A program made the translations under genes and the position numbers. The notes under the pieces were generated by a model. The model saw only the letters and a program-made list of their open reading frames with translations. It made no database searches and was not told where the DNA came from. Source: Phycisphaeraceae bacterium (GTDB lineage: Bacteria; Planctomycetota; Phycisphaerae; Phycisphaerales; Phycisphaeraceae). Taken from it: a DNA stretch of 33,031 nt. Where the stretch lies: contig PAIY01000012.1 of assembly GCA_002704825.1 (NCBI GenBank), positions 1 to 33,031 of the forward strand. Reading direction: 5' to 3'. Shown piece after piece: positions 1-8,794 of this stretch (the first letter of the stretch is position 1; each line of letters starts with the position of its first letter).

Positions 1-786
1 GAGTTTGTCCAATTCATCGAGCAGTGGCTGGGCAACAAGCAGAATCACCTTATTGCTGGCATCCACCGGGATGATCTGCTCGGACTTGGATTTATCCTCA
101 GACAAGAACGGCTTGAGCACTTCCACCGCTTCCTTGGCGGTAATGTGCTTAAGCTGATGGACCTTATTTTCTTTTAGGAAAGGAACATCAATCGTCTCGA
201 TCAAGCGATTCAACTGATCCATAAGCGGCTGGGGAACAAGCAGAACCACTTTATTGCTGGAAGCGACTGGAATGATTTTTGCTGCCTTATCGCCTTCAAT
301 AAACGGCGTGAGCACTTTCACCACGTCTTCGGCTTTGGCATTTTTAAGTTGACGCACCTGACGCTCCACACCAAAGAGCTTGGTGTATTCATCGAACGTC
401 ATCACGTGATAGTTGTTGGCACTTTCACGATGTAACACCAGGCCGCTGAGGTTGACCACTTGTGTCAACACTTCTTCTGGGCGCATGTCCTTGACCCAGA
501 GATTCACCTTGGGTGGCGACTTGGAGACATCCGGACTCATGATGATGCTCCAACCGGTCAGATCGGACACCACGCGGAACACGTCGGTAATCGGCGTATC
601 CACAAATTCCCCGGAAGCCATCTGCCCTTCGTTGGGTTGCTGAGCTTTGGCGTCAGGCTTGCCTTTACCTTTAGCAAAAGGATCAAAGGCTCGCTGTTGT
701 GCCCATGTAAGCTGAGGTGCCATCATTGCCCCAATGAATAACACCCAAACGACGTGAATACCGATGCGTTGGCAGACCAAATGCAT
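1..786 (-). CDS. gspD: Type II secretion system secretin GspD, N-terminal part (truncated by window edge)
   Basis: The frame is open from the ATG at 786 to the window edge, 262 codons, so the C-terminal secretin pore domain is not seen. The product starts with a signal peptide (hydrophobic stretch about residues 10-22, likely cleavage near TWA-Q). An N0-like domain follows (about 57-130), then two similar N1/N2-type domains (about 140-200 and 210-262) ending in the repeated pattern SNKV-LLV-QPL. Such periplasmic domains precede the outer-membrane ring of secretins. A GAGGGGG Shine-Dalgarno lies just before the ATG. It is the last visible gene of the T2SS operon, 16 nt after the gspC-like gene. 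A type IV pilus PilQ is the alternative, but the GspG-K pseudopilins upstream favour GspD. Confidence 0.88.
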   Translation of the reverse strand, partial: MHLVCQRIGIHVVWVLFIGAMMAPQLTWAQQRAFDPFAKGKGKPDAKAQQPNEGQMASGEFVDTPITDVFRVVSDLTGWSIIMSPDVSKSPPKVNLWVKDMRPEEVLTQVVNLSGLVLHRESANNYHVMTFDEYTKLFGVERQVRQLKNAKAEDVVKVLTPFIEGDKAAKIIPVASSNKVVLLVPQPLMDQLNRLIETIDVPFLKENKVHQLKHITAKEAVEVLKPFLSEDKSKSEQIIPVDASNKVILLVAQPLLDELDKL

Positions 787-802
787 GCCCCCTCAAACAA
801 AA

Positions 803-1285
803 TTAATACGTCAGATCAACCGAAACCCCGTCCAACGTCAGTTTGACGTTGCCATTGGCGATTTCATCGACCACAAAATCCAACAAGTGCCCACCCCGTC
901 GTACAGTCTGCACACTGCCTCCCTGGACGCGGACGTAGGCAACTGGTTCACTTCCCATTTGAACAATGCTTTGCAATTTCAAGCGCGATAAAAGTCGTTG
1001 CGCTGCACCGGTATCTTTGACAGCTGCCTGAATCTGTGCAGGTCGAATCAACCTGCTGCCGGCTACTTTGGCCAGAATAGTTTTAAGCTGCGAGTCCGGT
1101 GCCACCAACTCAGGCACTTCATTGCGATGACTAGCCATGTAGCTACCAGACGCATCCGAATGAGTCGGCCATAACAGGGCCAACAGCACCAAGACACCGC
1201 CCACGCACAATGTAACCACAGCGCTTTGCTTGAAGCGATGGATCACGATCAACTGTTTGCGCTGGTCTAAAAACTCACTACTCAA
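803..1285 (-). CDS. gspC: GspC-like/PilP-like T2SS inner-membrane clamp protein
   Basis: 160 residues: a short cytoplasmic N-terminus, one membrane segment (about 21-40), a linker and a small periplasmic domain whose end (Y-VRVQGGSVQTVRRGG, then V-LTLDGVSVDLTY) resembles the HR/PilP fold that links the inner-membrane platform to the secretin N0 domain. It overlaps gspM by 4 nt (ATGA) and is followed by gspD, the position expected for this partner. I assign it by topology, size and position rather than by a strong motif. A PilP-type name would be equally defensible. Confidence 0.6.
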   Translation of the reverse strand: MSSEFLDQRKQLIVIHRFKQSAVVTLCVGGVLVLLALLWPTHSDASGSYMASHRNEVPELVAPDSQLKTILAKVAGSRLIRPAQIQAAVKDTGAAQRLLSRLKLQSIVQMGSEPVAYVRVQGGSVQTVRRGGHLLDFVVDEIANGNVKLTLDGVSVDLTY

Positions 1286-1905
1286 CCCCGGCTCCTTACT
1301 ACATCACTTCCATTGAGAGTCAGCGCATCCTTGCTTGTTGTTTGATCAGATTTCAACGGTACCAGGCGAACCATCCAGATGGATAATGTGCATTCCACTT
1401 CACGCCCGCCCTGAACACCACGTAATGAAAAACTCTCCAGCCCCACTACATCCGGACCATTGAGTAATTCAACAATGAATTGAGTCACTTCCGGCAATAC
1501 ACCGGAGACTGAAAGTCGAATCGGAAATTGACGGAATTTGCCCTTGGATTCAATGGTTTGCGGTTTAGCGCTGACAATGGTCATGCTTGGATGCCGCGCC
1601 AATTCTTCGACCTTGCGCAAAAAATGCGACAAGGTGATCTGGTCCGATTCTTTCTGGAACACTTCCCCCGGAAGTGTTTCATACTGCACCATCACATCAT
1701 CGCGAACCTCAAGAAATCTGGAGAGCTTCGCATATTCCAGACGTCTGGCTTGTGCGGTGGTCTTGGCCACCTTCCATGCATCGTAGGCAGGTAAAATCCA
1801 ACTGCGCCCCAGCACAAATGTTGCCACCATCAACAAAATGATCACCGACAGAATCATCTCGCGTGGATTGAGCCGATCCAGCCATTGGAGGAAACGATCT
1901 TTCAT
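1282..1905 (-). CDS. gspM: T2SS assembly protein GspM/PilO-like
   Basis: 207 residues with a short cytoplasmic N-terminus ending in NPREM, one membrane helix (about 15-38), a coiled-coil stretch (about 40-75) and a ferredoxin-like periplasmic domain (about 85-185). This is the GspM/PilO layout. GspM pairs with GspL in the inner-membrane platform that connects the GspE ATPase to the pseudopilus. It overlaps gspL at its start and gspC at its end by 4 nt each, indicating translational coupling. The DNA also contains a perfect hairpin (1658-1678, listed separately). Confidence 0.78.
   Translation of the reverse strand: MKDRFLQWLDRLNPREMILSVIILLMVATFVLGRSWILPAYDAWKVAKTTAQARRLEYAKLSRFLEVRDDVMVQYETLPGEVFQKESDQITLSHFLRKVEELARHPSMTIVSAKPQTIESKGKFRQFPIRLSVSGVLPEVTQFIVELLNGPDVVGLESFSLRGVQGGREVECTLSIWMVRLVPLKSDQTTSKDALTLNGSDVVRSRG
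1658..1678. repeat. Perfect 9-bp inverted repeat inside gspM
   Basis: AACACTTCC and GGAAGTGTT are separated by CCC. The stem is long for coding DNA but has no U-run, so it is not a terminator. It may be chance or a local mRNA hairpin. Confidence 0.5.
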
Positions 1906-3392
1906 TGCTTGTCCCCCCGCCTGTGGACCGCTTCCACCCGAAATTCCGTCACCGAACCTGCCCCCTTCTTGGCTTGCCCCGCGTCACGCAAAACGACGTT
2001 GGACATACTGGGGAGTTTTTCAAGCTGCTGAGGCAGTTCAAAAGGCAGAGCTAACGACTCGGCTTGGCCACGCAGGAGAAGTGAACCATCTTCCCTCAGA
2101 TCGACCTGACTGTAAGAGAGTTCGCCATCGGCTTTATCCGCTTCATGCAAACCAACAACGATGTTCGTAAAATCGTCACGTGTCTTGCGTGCATTAAAGA
2201 CTGCTTCCAATTGAGCCAGACGATCCCCCACCGATTCACCTTCAACCTGAATGCGTGAAATCGACTCATCCAACTTGGTGACTTGATGGTTATACCGCCA
2301 CGTGCTGATGATCAGTGACAGCCATACCAAACCTAATGTTCCTGCAAAACAGGCGGCACTGATACCGACTTGCCGATAGAGCGTTCGCCTTTGATGAAGA
2401 TGGCGAACCGATCGCGGAACCAGATTGACCGTCTGCCAAATGCTGTCCTTGCGATGATTGGCCCAAACGCTGGCGGCCATGCTCAATAAACCGGATGGCT
2501 CGATGGCCGCATCCGAATCCATGCGCTTTGATGACCATGCTGGTGTTCGATCCAACATCTGGACATGCCCGTTGGGATGGATCGCAGGCGGTCGCTGATG
2601 CAGATATCCAATGCGAATGGGCCCAGAATCATCCAAGCCTAAACGAATCTCGCTGTGCATCACACGCACGGATTCAATCAATCGTTGTCGCAACTCGGTT
2701 TCCGCAGACGCATCCAGATGGCGCACAATGACGCCCCCTTGCCGACTGCGATGCGCAGTTTCATAAGCACTGCCATTGACCGGTGAAATCAGCAAATCAT
2801 CACCAGTAGATTCCGTTTCATCACGCTGATCCAATGCCAAATCCCAGAACACGGCAGATGGCAAAATATATTCACACTGCAAACCCTGTTGGGCAAGCGT
2901 CTGAATATATTGATCGATTAGTGAAGTCTTTAAAAGGTAGACTTCATAGGGTTTGACCGTTGTTTGTTCTTCAGTTGCAGGAAGCTGTCGATAGGAAACC
3001 TCAATTGAACCATAATCCGACGGCAAACTGGCTTCTGCTTCCAACCGAATCATTTCAAATAGTTCACCAGGCTCGGAAACCGGCAACTCAAAGACGCGTG
3101 TCAAATAAATCCGTTTAGGCAACACCAAAACGATTGGTAGATTCTTTGATATTTCTGATAGATGCTCAGAACTATTTTCCGAAATCGAAAACTGACTAAC
3201 GACTGAAATATCATCCTTTAATATATTCAGTTCAAAACCAGTAATCGTTTGATGGTCAGGCTTACATACTAAAACCTTATATGGGGAGCCTGTTTTCGAT
3301 TTGTTTGTAGATATCTTGTTGTTTTTGATGAATTGCGTCAGACGCGACGCGGATTCGTGAACTTCCCCAGAAATGTCATTCACTACTGCCAC
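1902..3392 (-). CDS. gspL: T2SS platform protein GspL (PilM/PilN-like)
   Basis: 496 residues. Residues about 38-300 form a cytoplasmic actin-like/PilM-type domain (LPKRIYLTRVFELPVSEPGEL, then MIRLEAEASLP). Next comes NLVPRSVR, typical of PilN/GspL just before the membrane helix (about 341-364), then a periplasmic coiled coil and ferredoxin-like domain (about 365-490). GspL recruits the GspE ATPase to the membrane and binds GspM. It overlaps gspK by 10 nt and gspM by 4 nt. The first 35 residues are Ser/Lys/Asn-rich and look non-conserved, so the real start could be slightly further in. Confidence 0.82.
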   Translation of the reverse strand: MAVVNDISGEVHESASRLTQFIKNNKISTNKSKTGSPYKVLVCKPDHQTITGFELNILKDDISVVSQFSISENSSEHLSEISKNLPIVLVLPKRIYLTRVFELPVSEPGELFEMIRLEAEASLPSDYGSIEVSYRQLPATEEQTTVKPYEVYLLKTSLIDQYIQTLAQQGLQCEYILPSAVFWDLALDQRDETESTGDDLLISPVNGSAYETAHRSRQGGVIVRHLDASAETELRQRLIESVRVMHSEIRLGLDDSGPIRIGYLHQRPPAIHPNGHVQMLDRTPAWSSKRMDSDAAIEPSGLLSMAASVWANHRKDSIWQTVNLVPRSVRHLHQRRTLYRQVGISAACFAGTLGLVWLSLIISTWRYNHQVTKLDESISRIQVEGESVGDRLAQLEAVFNARKTRDDFTNIVVGLHEADKADGELSYSQVDLREDGSLLLRGQAESLALPFELPQQLEKLPSMSNVVLRDAGQAKKGAGSVTEFRVEAVHRRGDKQ

Positions 3393-4411
3393 AAGATAAT
3401 CCCGAAATTGTTGCCATCGTGTTGAACGACCAGCGTTAAACGATGTTTGAGCCCGGTAGGTAGGTGGAGTGATTCTATCACAACGCGGTAATAATGTGAA
3501 GAGAATTTTGCAATTTGATTCAGAACGTCTTTATCTGCATCACTAAGTCCCTGCAGTAAGGCGATATCGTCTGCTGACCGAAATGCATGGTCATCCAAAC
3601 TGCCAGAACTGGACTGGTCAAACATGCGGTAGCCGATGATCTGATCCACCGCTTGTTCAGTAATCGGGAGTGTTTCCAAAACCACACGGGGCGCAGTATT
3701 CAGGTTAACCTTCCCATCACCATAAACAGTTAACACGTCGACCAAACCCAGTTGCAGTTCGCCATCCATATTATCGACTGGCCACTGCTCAATCCCATCG
3801 TCTTCATTGGTATCAAGCGTTTTATTATGATTCCAATCCTCACCCCAATAGACTTGAGTATTCATACCACGTATCAAAAATAATTCATTGAGAATATCAA
3901 GCGGTTTATTCTTGGTTAAATAGGGAGTTTTACGTAGAAGATAATATTCATCCTCAACACCTTCTGCCCGAGCGATATTGTCCTCATCGATCCAATCAAA
4001 AAAGCTGTCGATCTGATTGGGGGTAAGGCCGAACTTTTCCAACGCATCGCTGGAGGCAAACAGGAGATTCAACTTCCCCTCTTCGTCGATCACGCTGTAG
4101 GTCGTTCGGTACTCCGGTTCTTCATCATCCTCATTGGTGATCTGTGACCATTCCGGTAATAGATTCTGCTCAGCCAAACGGGTATGCATGCACCAGGGCT
4201 CTGCTGGATGATCGTAATCATTGGTGTTTTGCTTGAGCCTGCTAATCGCGATGGACGTAGCAGACCGGGACAAGGATGCCAGCTTGATCCGAATCGCTTC
4301 ATGTCGCGCATCACGGGTTTCCACACCGGTTCGGTAGGACAAGCTTAAGGCAATCAAGCTCAAAACCGTCAGAACAAACAGCACCAGGATGAGAATCGAT
4401 CCACGTCGCAT
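3383..4411 (-). CDS. gspK: T2SS minor pseudopilin GspK
   Basis: 342 residues from the ATG at 4411, which overlaps the gspJ stop (TGATG). A longer frame begins at 4546 but lies wholly inside gspJ and lacks pilin features, so I reject that extension. The protein starts MRRGSILILVLFVLTVLSL, the hydrophobic pseudopilin helix after a short basic leader. It then has the large globular domain typical of GspK, with an Asp-rich candidate calcium site (DWNHNKTLDTNEDDG) and helix-hairpin-helix-like segments (NLNTAPRVVLETLP). GspK caps the pseudopilus tip with GspI and GspJ. Its size, about twice that of the other pseudopilins, is diagnostic. Confidence 0.86.
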   Translation of the reverse strand: MRRGSILILVLFVLTVLSLIALSLSYRTGVETRDARHEAIRIKLASLSRSATSIAISRLKQNTNDYDHPAEPWCMHTRLAEQNLLPEWSQITNEDDEEPEYRTTYSVIDEEGKLNLLFASSDALEKFGLTPNQIDSFFDWIDEDNIARAEGVEDEYYLLRKTPYLTKNKPLDILNELFLIRGMNTQVYWGEDWNHNKTLDTNEDDGIEQWPVDNMDGELQLGLVDVLTVYGDGKVNLNTAPRVVLETLPITEQAVDQIIGYRMFDQSSSGSLDDHAFRSADDIALLQGLSDADKDVLNQIAKFSSHYYRVVIESLHLPTGLKHRLTLVVQHDGNNFGIILWQ

Positions 4412-5091
4412 CACCCCCCACCTCCCGCACTGGACAGTGCCAGCGTCACGTGTGGGCTGGCGTAACGCGTCACCGTGGTATCCCCGACAGCCACCTTGAT
4501 GCGCACCAGAATGGGTGTGCCGATCCCACCCCATTTGTCCTTCCACTCGGCGTCCGGGTTGTACTTGGGCCTGAAATGAATGTTGATGGATTTGATGTCC
4601 TCAGCAATGATTTCCAACGGCACGCGGTTCCACAATTGATCCTGCGTGGTTTCCTCATCAACATGCACCGGCAGCAATTCACTGGTACCCGCAAAATAAC
4701 GGGTTTGAATCAGCAGTTGACCCGCCTGGTCTTCGTTGAGCCCCCATCGATACCGCCGCCACTGCATCGCACTATGTGCGGGATTAGCATCAGTGGCTTC
4801 GCCCCCCATGACCGTGCAGGAAAGTTGTCTACCGCCGAAGTCTTCGTCTTTAGCGGCACGCAATGGGGATGTGCCCTGAACGTTGACAATATTCTCAATG
4901 GAATCAGCCAGTAGGTCAGCAATCTGCTGCGCGGCCGCCTTGGTATGCCATCGCTTAGTGATCTGCTCTTCGACTGCCATCGACTGTTTGAAGACGGTAT
5001 AAATGCCCAACAGAATAATCCCCATGAGCACGGATGCCGTCACGAGTTCAATCAAGGTAAACGCATCTTGTCGACGGCTCTGAACACACAT
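4411..5091 (-). CDS. gspJ: T2SS minor pseudopilin GspJ
   Basis: 226 residues with a short basic leader and the prepilin motif AFTLIELVTA followed by a hydrophobic helix (about 10-32). The prepilin peptidase would cut before the Phe; the -1 residue is Ala rather than the usual Gly. The globular domain and length fit GspJ, a minor pseudopilin of the tip complex. The start ATG overlaps the gspI stop (TAATG), and gspK starts inside its stop codon. Confidence 0.83.
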   Translation of the reverse strand: MCVQSRRQDAFTLIELVTASVLMGIILLGIYTVFKQSMAVEEQITKRWHTKAAAQQIADLLADSIENIVNVQGTSPLRAAKDEDFGGRQLSCTVMGGEATDANPAHSAMQWRRYRWGLNEDQAGQLLIQTRYFAGTSELLPVHVDEETTQDQLWNRVPLEIIAEDIKSINIHFRPKYNPDAEWKDKWGGIGTPILVRIKVAVGDTTVTRYASPHVTLALSSAGGGG

Positions 5092-5480
5092 TATGAATCT
5101 TCATCCGACTGAACATAGGGCTGGAAATACTCACGCAAGGTAAATGTCTGCACCTGCCCCTTTTCTTGCCAATCCACTTGAATGGTTGCCAACACCAAAT
5201 CATTCGATTTGGAATCATAGGTCAAAATCCAGTGATAACGTCCTTCGGTCCCCTCATTGGGCTGAAGCATGTCCGGAGTGGTTGAAGTGGCCAACATCAT
5301 CTGCTGACGGGCGAACTGGGCAGCATCGGATAAACGAAGCGATGAACCGCCAGCCTGGGTGGCCAATGACAAAGCAGTCACCACACCAAGAATCCCCACG
5401 CCAAGAATCGTCATGGCCACCAGTACTTCAAGCAGCGTAAATCCGCGTGATTGTCTATGGATTATTGCCCTATCCTTCAC
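5091..5480 (-). CDS. gspI: T2SS minor pseudopilin GspI
   Basis: I choose the GTG at 5480, which overlaps the gspH stop (GTGA) and gives a 129-residue protein with the leader VKDRAIIHRQSRG before FTLLEVLVAMTILGVGILG. An ATG at 5543 would add 21 residues lying inside gspH and unlike a prepilin leader. The motif RG/FTLLEV is a canonical type IV prepilin cleavage site with Glu at +5. The small size and conserved VAMTILG helix are typical of GspI, which nucleates the pseudopilus tip with GspJ and GspK. Confidence 0.83.
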   Translation of the reverse strand: MKDRAIIHRQSRGFTLLEVLVAMTILGVGILGVVTALSLATQAGGSSLRLSDAAQFARQQMMLATSTTPDMLQPNEGTEGRYHWILTYDSKSNDLVLATIQVDWQEKGQVQTFTLREYFQPYVQSDEDS

Positions 5481-6004
5481 TTGATCACCACATCTTCGAT
5501 CACTTGAATCTGCCTGGAAATTGGCAAAATCTGGATATCCCACATCTGGCCACCGGTATTCATGAGTCGGATCGTGCCGGTAAAATCATCGACATTGGGA
5601 CCAAAGGAATAGGCAAGCAATTCATCACTGACCATCTCAATGGCCTGGCCATCTTCAGGCGAGACCAACTGGATGCCTTGCATCAAGGCGTGACCTTGTC
5701 CAGCCATACCTTGAACCGCTTCCCAAGTTTCGCCATCGAGGCTCAATTGCTCAACCACGTAGTGATGCAACTCCACATCAAATACCAAGCGATGATCACG
5801 TTGCGTGGACCGTGCCTGATTCATGGTGTATTTCAAAGCCGACATCAGGTCTTCGACGGTCAATCGCATGACTTGCGGTTCTTCCCGGCCTGCAAGCGAA
5901 ACCACCAACGAACCGGCCAACACGCCCATCAACACCAATACGATCAACAACTCCGTCAGTGTGAAGGCTAGGCAATAGCCGAGTTGTTTGATGTCCTGTT
6001 GCAA
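5477..6004 (-). CDS. gspH: T2SS minor pseudopilin GspH
   Basis: 175 residues: a 13-residue leader, then AFTLTELLIVLVLMGVLAGS as the prepilin helix with Glu at the fifth mature position. The -1 residue is Ala, as in gspJ and gspG of this operon. The rest is a GspH-like beta-rich globular domain. It sits 5 nt downstream of gspG and overlaps gspI by 4 nt. FimT/GspH-family pseudopilins are poorly conserved beyond the helix, so the letter H rests on gene order G-H-I-J-K. Confidence 0.8.
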   Translation of the reverse strand: MQQDIKQLGYCLAFTLTELLIVLVLMGVLAGSLVVSLAGREEPQVMRLTVEDLMSALKYTMNQARSTQRDHRLVFDVELHHYVVEQLSLDGETWEAVQGMAGQGHALMQGIQLVSPEDGQAIEMVSDELLAYSFGPNVDDFTGTIRLMNTGGQMWDIQILPISRQIQVIEDVVIK

Positions 6005-6009
6005 ATAAT

Positions 6010-6438
6010 TTAGCTCTCGATATCGTCAGATGTCCCCATCTTGCCATCCGGACCTGCACAACGCAGTTGGTACTTACGGGAATTATCCGGGTCCAGTGAA
6101 TACTCGTAAGCATTCCCCCAAGGATCAGGCTCTAAATCAGTCTTGAGGTAAGGCCCTTTCCACTTGGATTCACCCGGATCATTAATCAGCGCATCAAGTC
6201 CTTCATCATCCGATGGGTACCGACCAATATCCTGCTCAAAGAGATCCAGCGCCAATGCAAGCGTGCTCTTCACATCAGCCCTGGCTCGTGTGATCATGGC
6301 TTCCTGGGATCGTCCCGATAGGCTAACTGCCAAGCCTCCCACAAGAATACCGATGATCACGATTACCAGCAGCATTTCCATCAGAGTGAATGCTGCCTGC
6401 TTATGCCGGAATTGGCCTTGATAACACTGTTTTTTCAT
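6010..6438 (-). CDS. gspG: T2SS major pseudopilin GspG
   Basis: 142 residues from the ATG at 6438; an upstream ATG at 6492 would overlap the preceding gene and gives an odd 18-residue extension. The motif AFTLMEMLLVIVIIGILVGG is the prepilin helix. The C-terminal half carries the GspG signature: DIGRYPSDDEGLDAL, a KGPYL-PDPWGN-Y motif and an Asp-rich calcium loop (AGPDGKMGTSDDIES). GspG polymerises into the pseudopilus that pushes folded substrates through the secretin. This is the most secure family call in the operon. Confidence 0.93.
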   Translation of the reverse strand: MKKQCYQGQFRHKQAAFTLMEMLLVIVIIGILVGGLAVSLSGRSQEAMITRARADVKSTLALALDLFEQDIGRYPSDDEGLDALINDPGESKWKGPYLKTDLEPDPWGNAYEYSLDPDNSRKYQLRCAGPDGKMGTSDDIES

Positions 6439-6478
6439 GTCTTGCACCCGAACTCTCCCATTAACAAATATATCTGAC

Positions 6479-7438
6479 TTACTGGTTTTCATGTTCGCGC
6501 AGTTTGGTCACGACACCCTTGTCGATCTCCATCACCACCGGTGTCTGGGCAAACCATTCACGCGATTCATCAAGGCGACCACGTATGCAAACGGTATCAC
6601 TTGGCACTGGGTCATATTCTGCCGATGCATACGGTGGCATCTCGATTAATGCCACATGTTCATTCTGACCGGCCGCAGCAAACTGTATTGCTTCCTGCTC
6701 AAACTGTGGCAGCATCTCCACGCAATGTGAACAATCATGCTTATACAACACGGCGATCCAGCGCCCGTTTTCCAAACGTTTACCTATATCCAAATACGGC
6801 AAGATCGGTAATCGCTGATTCACCCAATCTTCAGGCTCCAAAACAACGAATGACTCATCGCCAATTAACTGGCCATCTTGATCAATGGCACCCGCTTCCG
6901 TATTCAACATCCACCAAGTAGTGCTGCCACATAAAAGAACAACCAGAATAAAAGTTGAAACAAGTGCAGCACTTGATCGAAAAAAAAAGGGGCGTTCCGT
7001 ATCTGCTCTTGCATAAAACAACATACCGACCAGAGCACCATCCAGCATCAACGTCCACCAAGGATTGACTTCGTAGATACCAAAGCAACCACAAGATGCT
7101 TGACCACTCAGTGCTTTATACAATGTCGCCACTGCAAAAATCGAAAACGTCACAAGCGCGACCAACCGCGACCATTCTGCACGCCAGCCGGTCACCAGCC
7201 AGCAGCCGAGACAGATTTCAAATTCAACAAGCACAATCCCCAATAGGCGCGAATGAAACCAGCCCTCACCAAGCAGCGAGGTCACCAGAATCTCATCACC
7301 TTTTAAGCCTGCTGCGATTAGCAAGACACAACCAGCCAGACATCGCGCGATATGCCAAAGCAAATGGCGTTGACGCAAATTCGCAACAGGTCGATCCTCT
7401 GCAGGAAACAAGGCGCTTCTGATCCCTATTTTGGTCAT
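6479..7438 (-). CDS. MauE/DoxX-type membrane protein with C-terminal thioredoxin-like domain
   Basis: 319 residues. The N-terminal half has about four membrane helices and the MauE-type signature ASCGCFG (about 114-120) followed by a VNPWW motif. The region after about residue 195 looks like a thioredoxin fold with a CSHC motif (C236, C239) preceded by WIAVLYKHD. MauE-like proteins act in periplasmic thiol-disulfide chemistry. Here the protein sits between gspF and gspG, so it may serve disulfide formation or quality control for pseudopilins or secreted Cys-rich substrates (inference). An ATG with GGGGG 6 nt upstream supports the start. A gap of about 130 bp from gspF could hold a promoter. 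Confidence 0.75.
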   Translation of the reverse strand: MTKIGIRSALFPAEDRPVANLRQRHLLWHIARCLAGCVLLIAAGLKGDEILVTSLLGEGWFHSRLLGIVLVEFEICLGCWLVTGWRAEWSRLVALVTFSIFAVATLYKALSGQASCGCFGIYEVNPWWTLMLDGALVGMLFYARADTERPFFFRSSAALVSTFILVVLLCGSTTWWMLNTEAGAIDQDGQLIGDESFVVLEPEDWVNQRLPILPYLDIGKRLENGRWIAVLYKHDCSHCVEMLPQFEQEAIQFAAAGQNEHVALIEMPPYASAEYDPVPSDTVCIRGRLDESREWFAQTPVVMEIDKGVVTKLREHENQ

Positions 7439-7572
7439 GTACTACCCCCAGCCCTCGAAAATATCCCCGGTTCTATAGTCCCCTGAAAATACCAGAAATT
7501 GCTTCCGGCAATCCCACCATGATGCTCTTACAAAAGATGACTCAGAGCGATTTCTATTCTACACCAGAAAGC

Positions 7573-8793
7573 TTAAGAAACAATAGCACTTGCCTTGAAA
7601 ATCGGCAGCATCACCGCAGCCACGATACCGGCAATCACCAAGCCCATGGCAACAATCAACACAGGTTCTAATAGCTTTACCGCGCCATTAACCGCTCTTT
7701 CTGCTTCGTCATCATAGATCGAAGCAAGCTCTTCAAGCATTTCAGGTAATTCACCTGTTTCTTCACCAGTACGGATTAAATTAACCATCAGAGGAGGGTA
7801 TACCCCTGCCTGCTCCATTGCCAAACCCAATTCATTGCCTGTCGAAACCGCTTGCCCCATTGGGCCAAAGGTCTCGCGGATATGGCTATTACGAATAGTC
7901 CTGGCTGTAATATTTAGTGCCTCGACAATACGTACCCCACCTTTAAGCAATGCCCCCAGTGTCCGTGCGATTCGCGCAGCTTCTACTTTTAATACCATAG
8001 GGCCAAACAGTGGCAATTTAAGTATCAACGCATCTGTTTTACTGCGTATCGCTTGCTTCTTTAACGAGGCAAAGACCATCCCACCAAACATCACTAATAG
8101 CAATGCCACTACCCACCACCATTGACTTAGAAAATCACTAACTGCAATTAAAAATCGCGTCGGTGTCGGTAATTGTTGGCCAAAGGATGTAAAGAGTTTT
8201 TGGAACTTGGGAATGACAAATGCCATTAATATGAATACAGCTGTAATCCCCATTAGTAGCAAAAAAATTGGGTAGACAAAAGCCCCGAGAACCTGACCTC
8301 GCAACTTGGCCATGCGTGCAAGATGAACAGAAAGGTTGTTGAGGACCTCAATCAAGCGTCCACCTTCTTCACCCGAACGCACCAATCCGCAATACACTGG
8401 ATTAAATATCTTAGGGTGCTCGGCAAAGGCATCAGCTAAAGATGGAGCGTCCTGCGCCAGCGACGCTCGAACGTCTTCAATCGTGCGTGCCAGGTAACGA
8501 TTGGTGGACTGGCGTTGCAAGGTTTCCAACGCAGCCATGATGGGCAAACCCGCCTTGAGCAAAGCGGCAAACTGCCGGGTAAACACGGCCAGATCGGATG
8601 TTTTGACTCGGCCCAGGAAACTGCGAACCGATTCCTTGGCATCCTTTTTTTGCTGGTTTTCAGCCTCGACCACGACCGGGTGATACCCCAGTTCCAACAA
8701 CTTGGCCACCACTTCACGCTTGCTGGTGGATCGCAACATGCCGGATGTTCTTTCGCCGGTACGTTGTATCGCAATATAGCTGAATCTCGACAA
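7573..8793 (-). CDS. gspF: T2SS inner-membrane platform protein GspF
   Basis: 406 residues with the duplicated T2SSF layout. Two homologous cytoplasmic helical domains (about 70-190, with FTRQFAALLKAGLP; about 275-395, with ARIARTLGALLKGG) are each followed by membrane helices (about 168-200, 220-245, 375-400). The glycine motif GEEGGRL in the first domain is echoed by GEETGEL in the second, as in GspF/PilC. GspF sits at the centre of the platform above the GspE hexamer. The start is a TTG one nucleotide after the gspE stop, a rare but coupled arrangement. Confidence 0.92.
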   Translation of the reverse strand: MSRFSYIAIQRTGERTSGMLRSTSKREVVAKLLELGYHPVVVEAENQQKKDAKESVRSFLGRVKTSDLAVFTRQFAALLKAGLPIMAALETLQRQSTNRYLARTIEDVRASLAQDAPSLADAFAEHPKIFNPVYCGLVRSGEEGGRLIEVLNNLSVHLARMAKLRGQVLGAFVYPIFLLLMGITAVFILMAFVIPKFQKLFTSFGQQLPTPTRFLIAVSDFLSQWWWVVALLLVMFGGMVFASLKKQAIRSKTDALILKLPLFGPMVLKVEAARIARTLGALLKGGVRIVEALNITARTIRNSHIRETFGPMGQAVSTGNELGLAMEQAGVYPPLMVNLIRTGEETGELPEMLEELASIYDDEAERAVNGAVKLLEPVLIVAMGLVIAGIVAAVMLPIFKASAIVS

Positions 8794-8794
8794 A

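Noticed and set aside
4411..4546. Longer gspK frame with 45 extra N-terminal residues
   Set aside because: The extension overlaps gspJ completely and hides the prepilin leader; the ATG at 4411 gives a typical GspK start.
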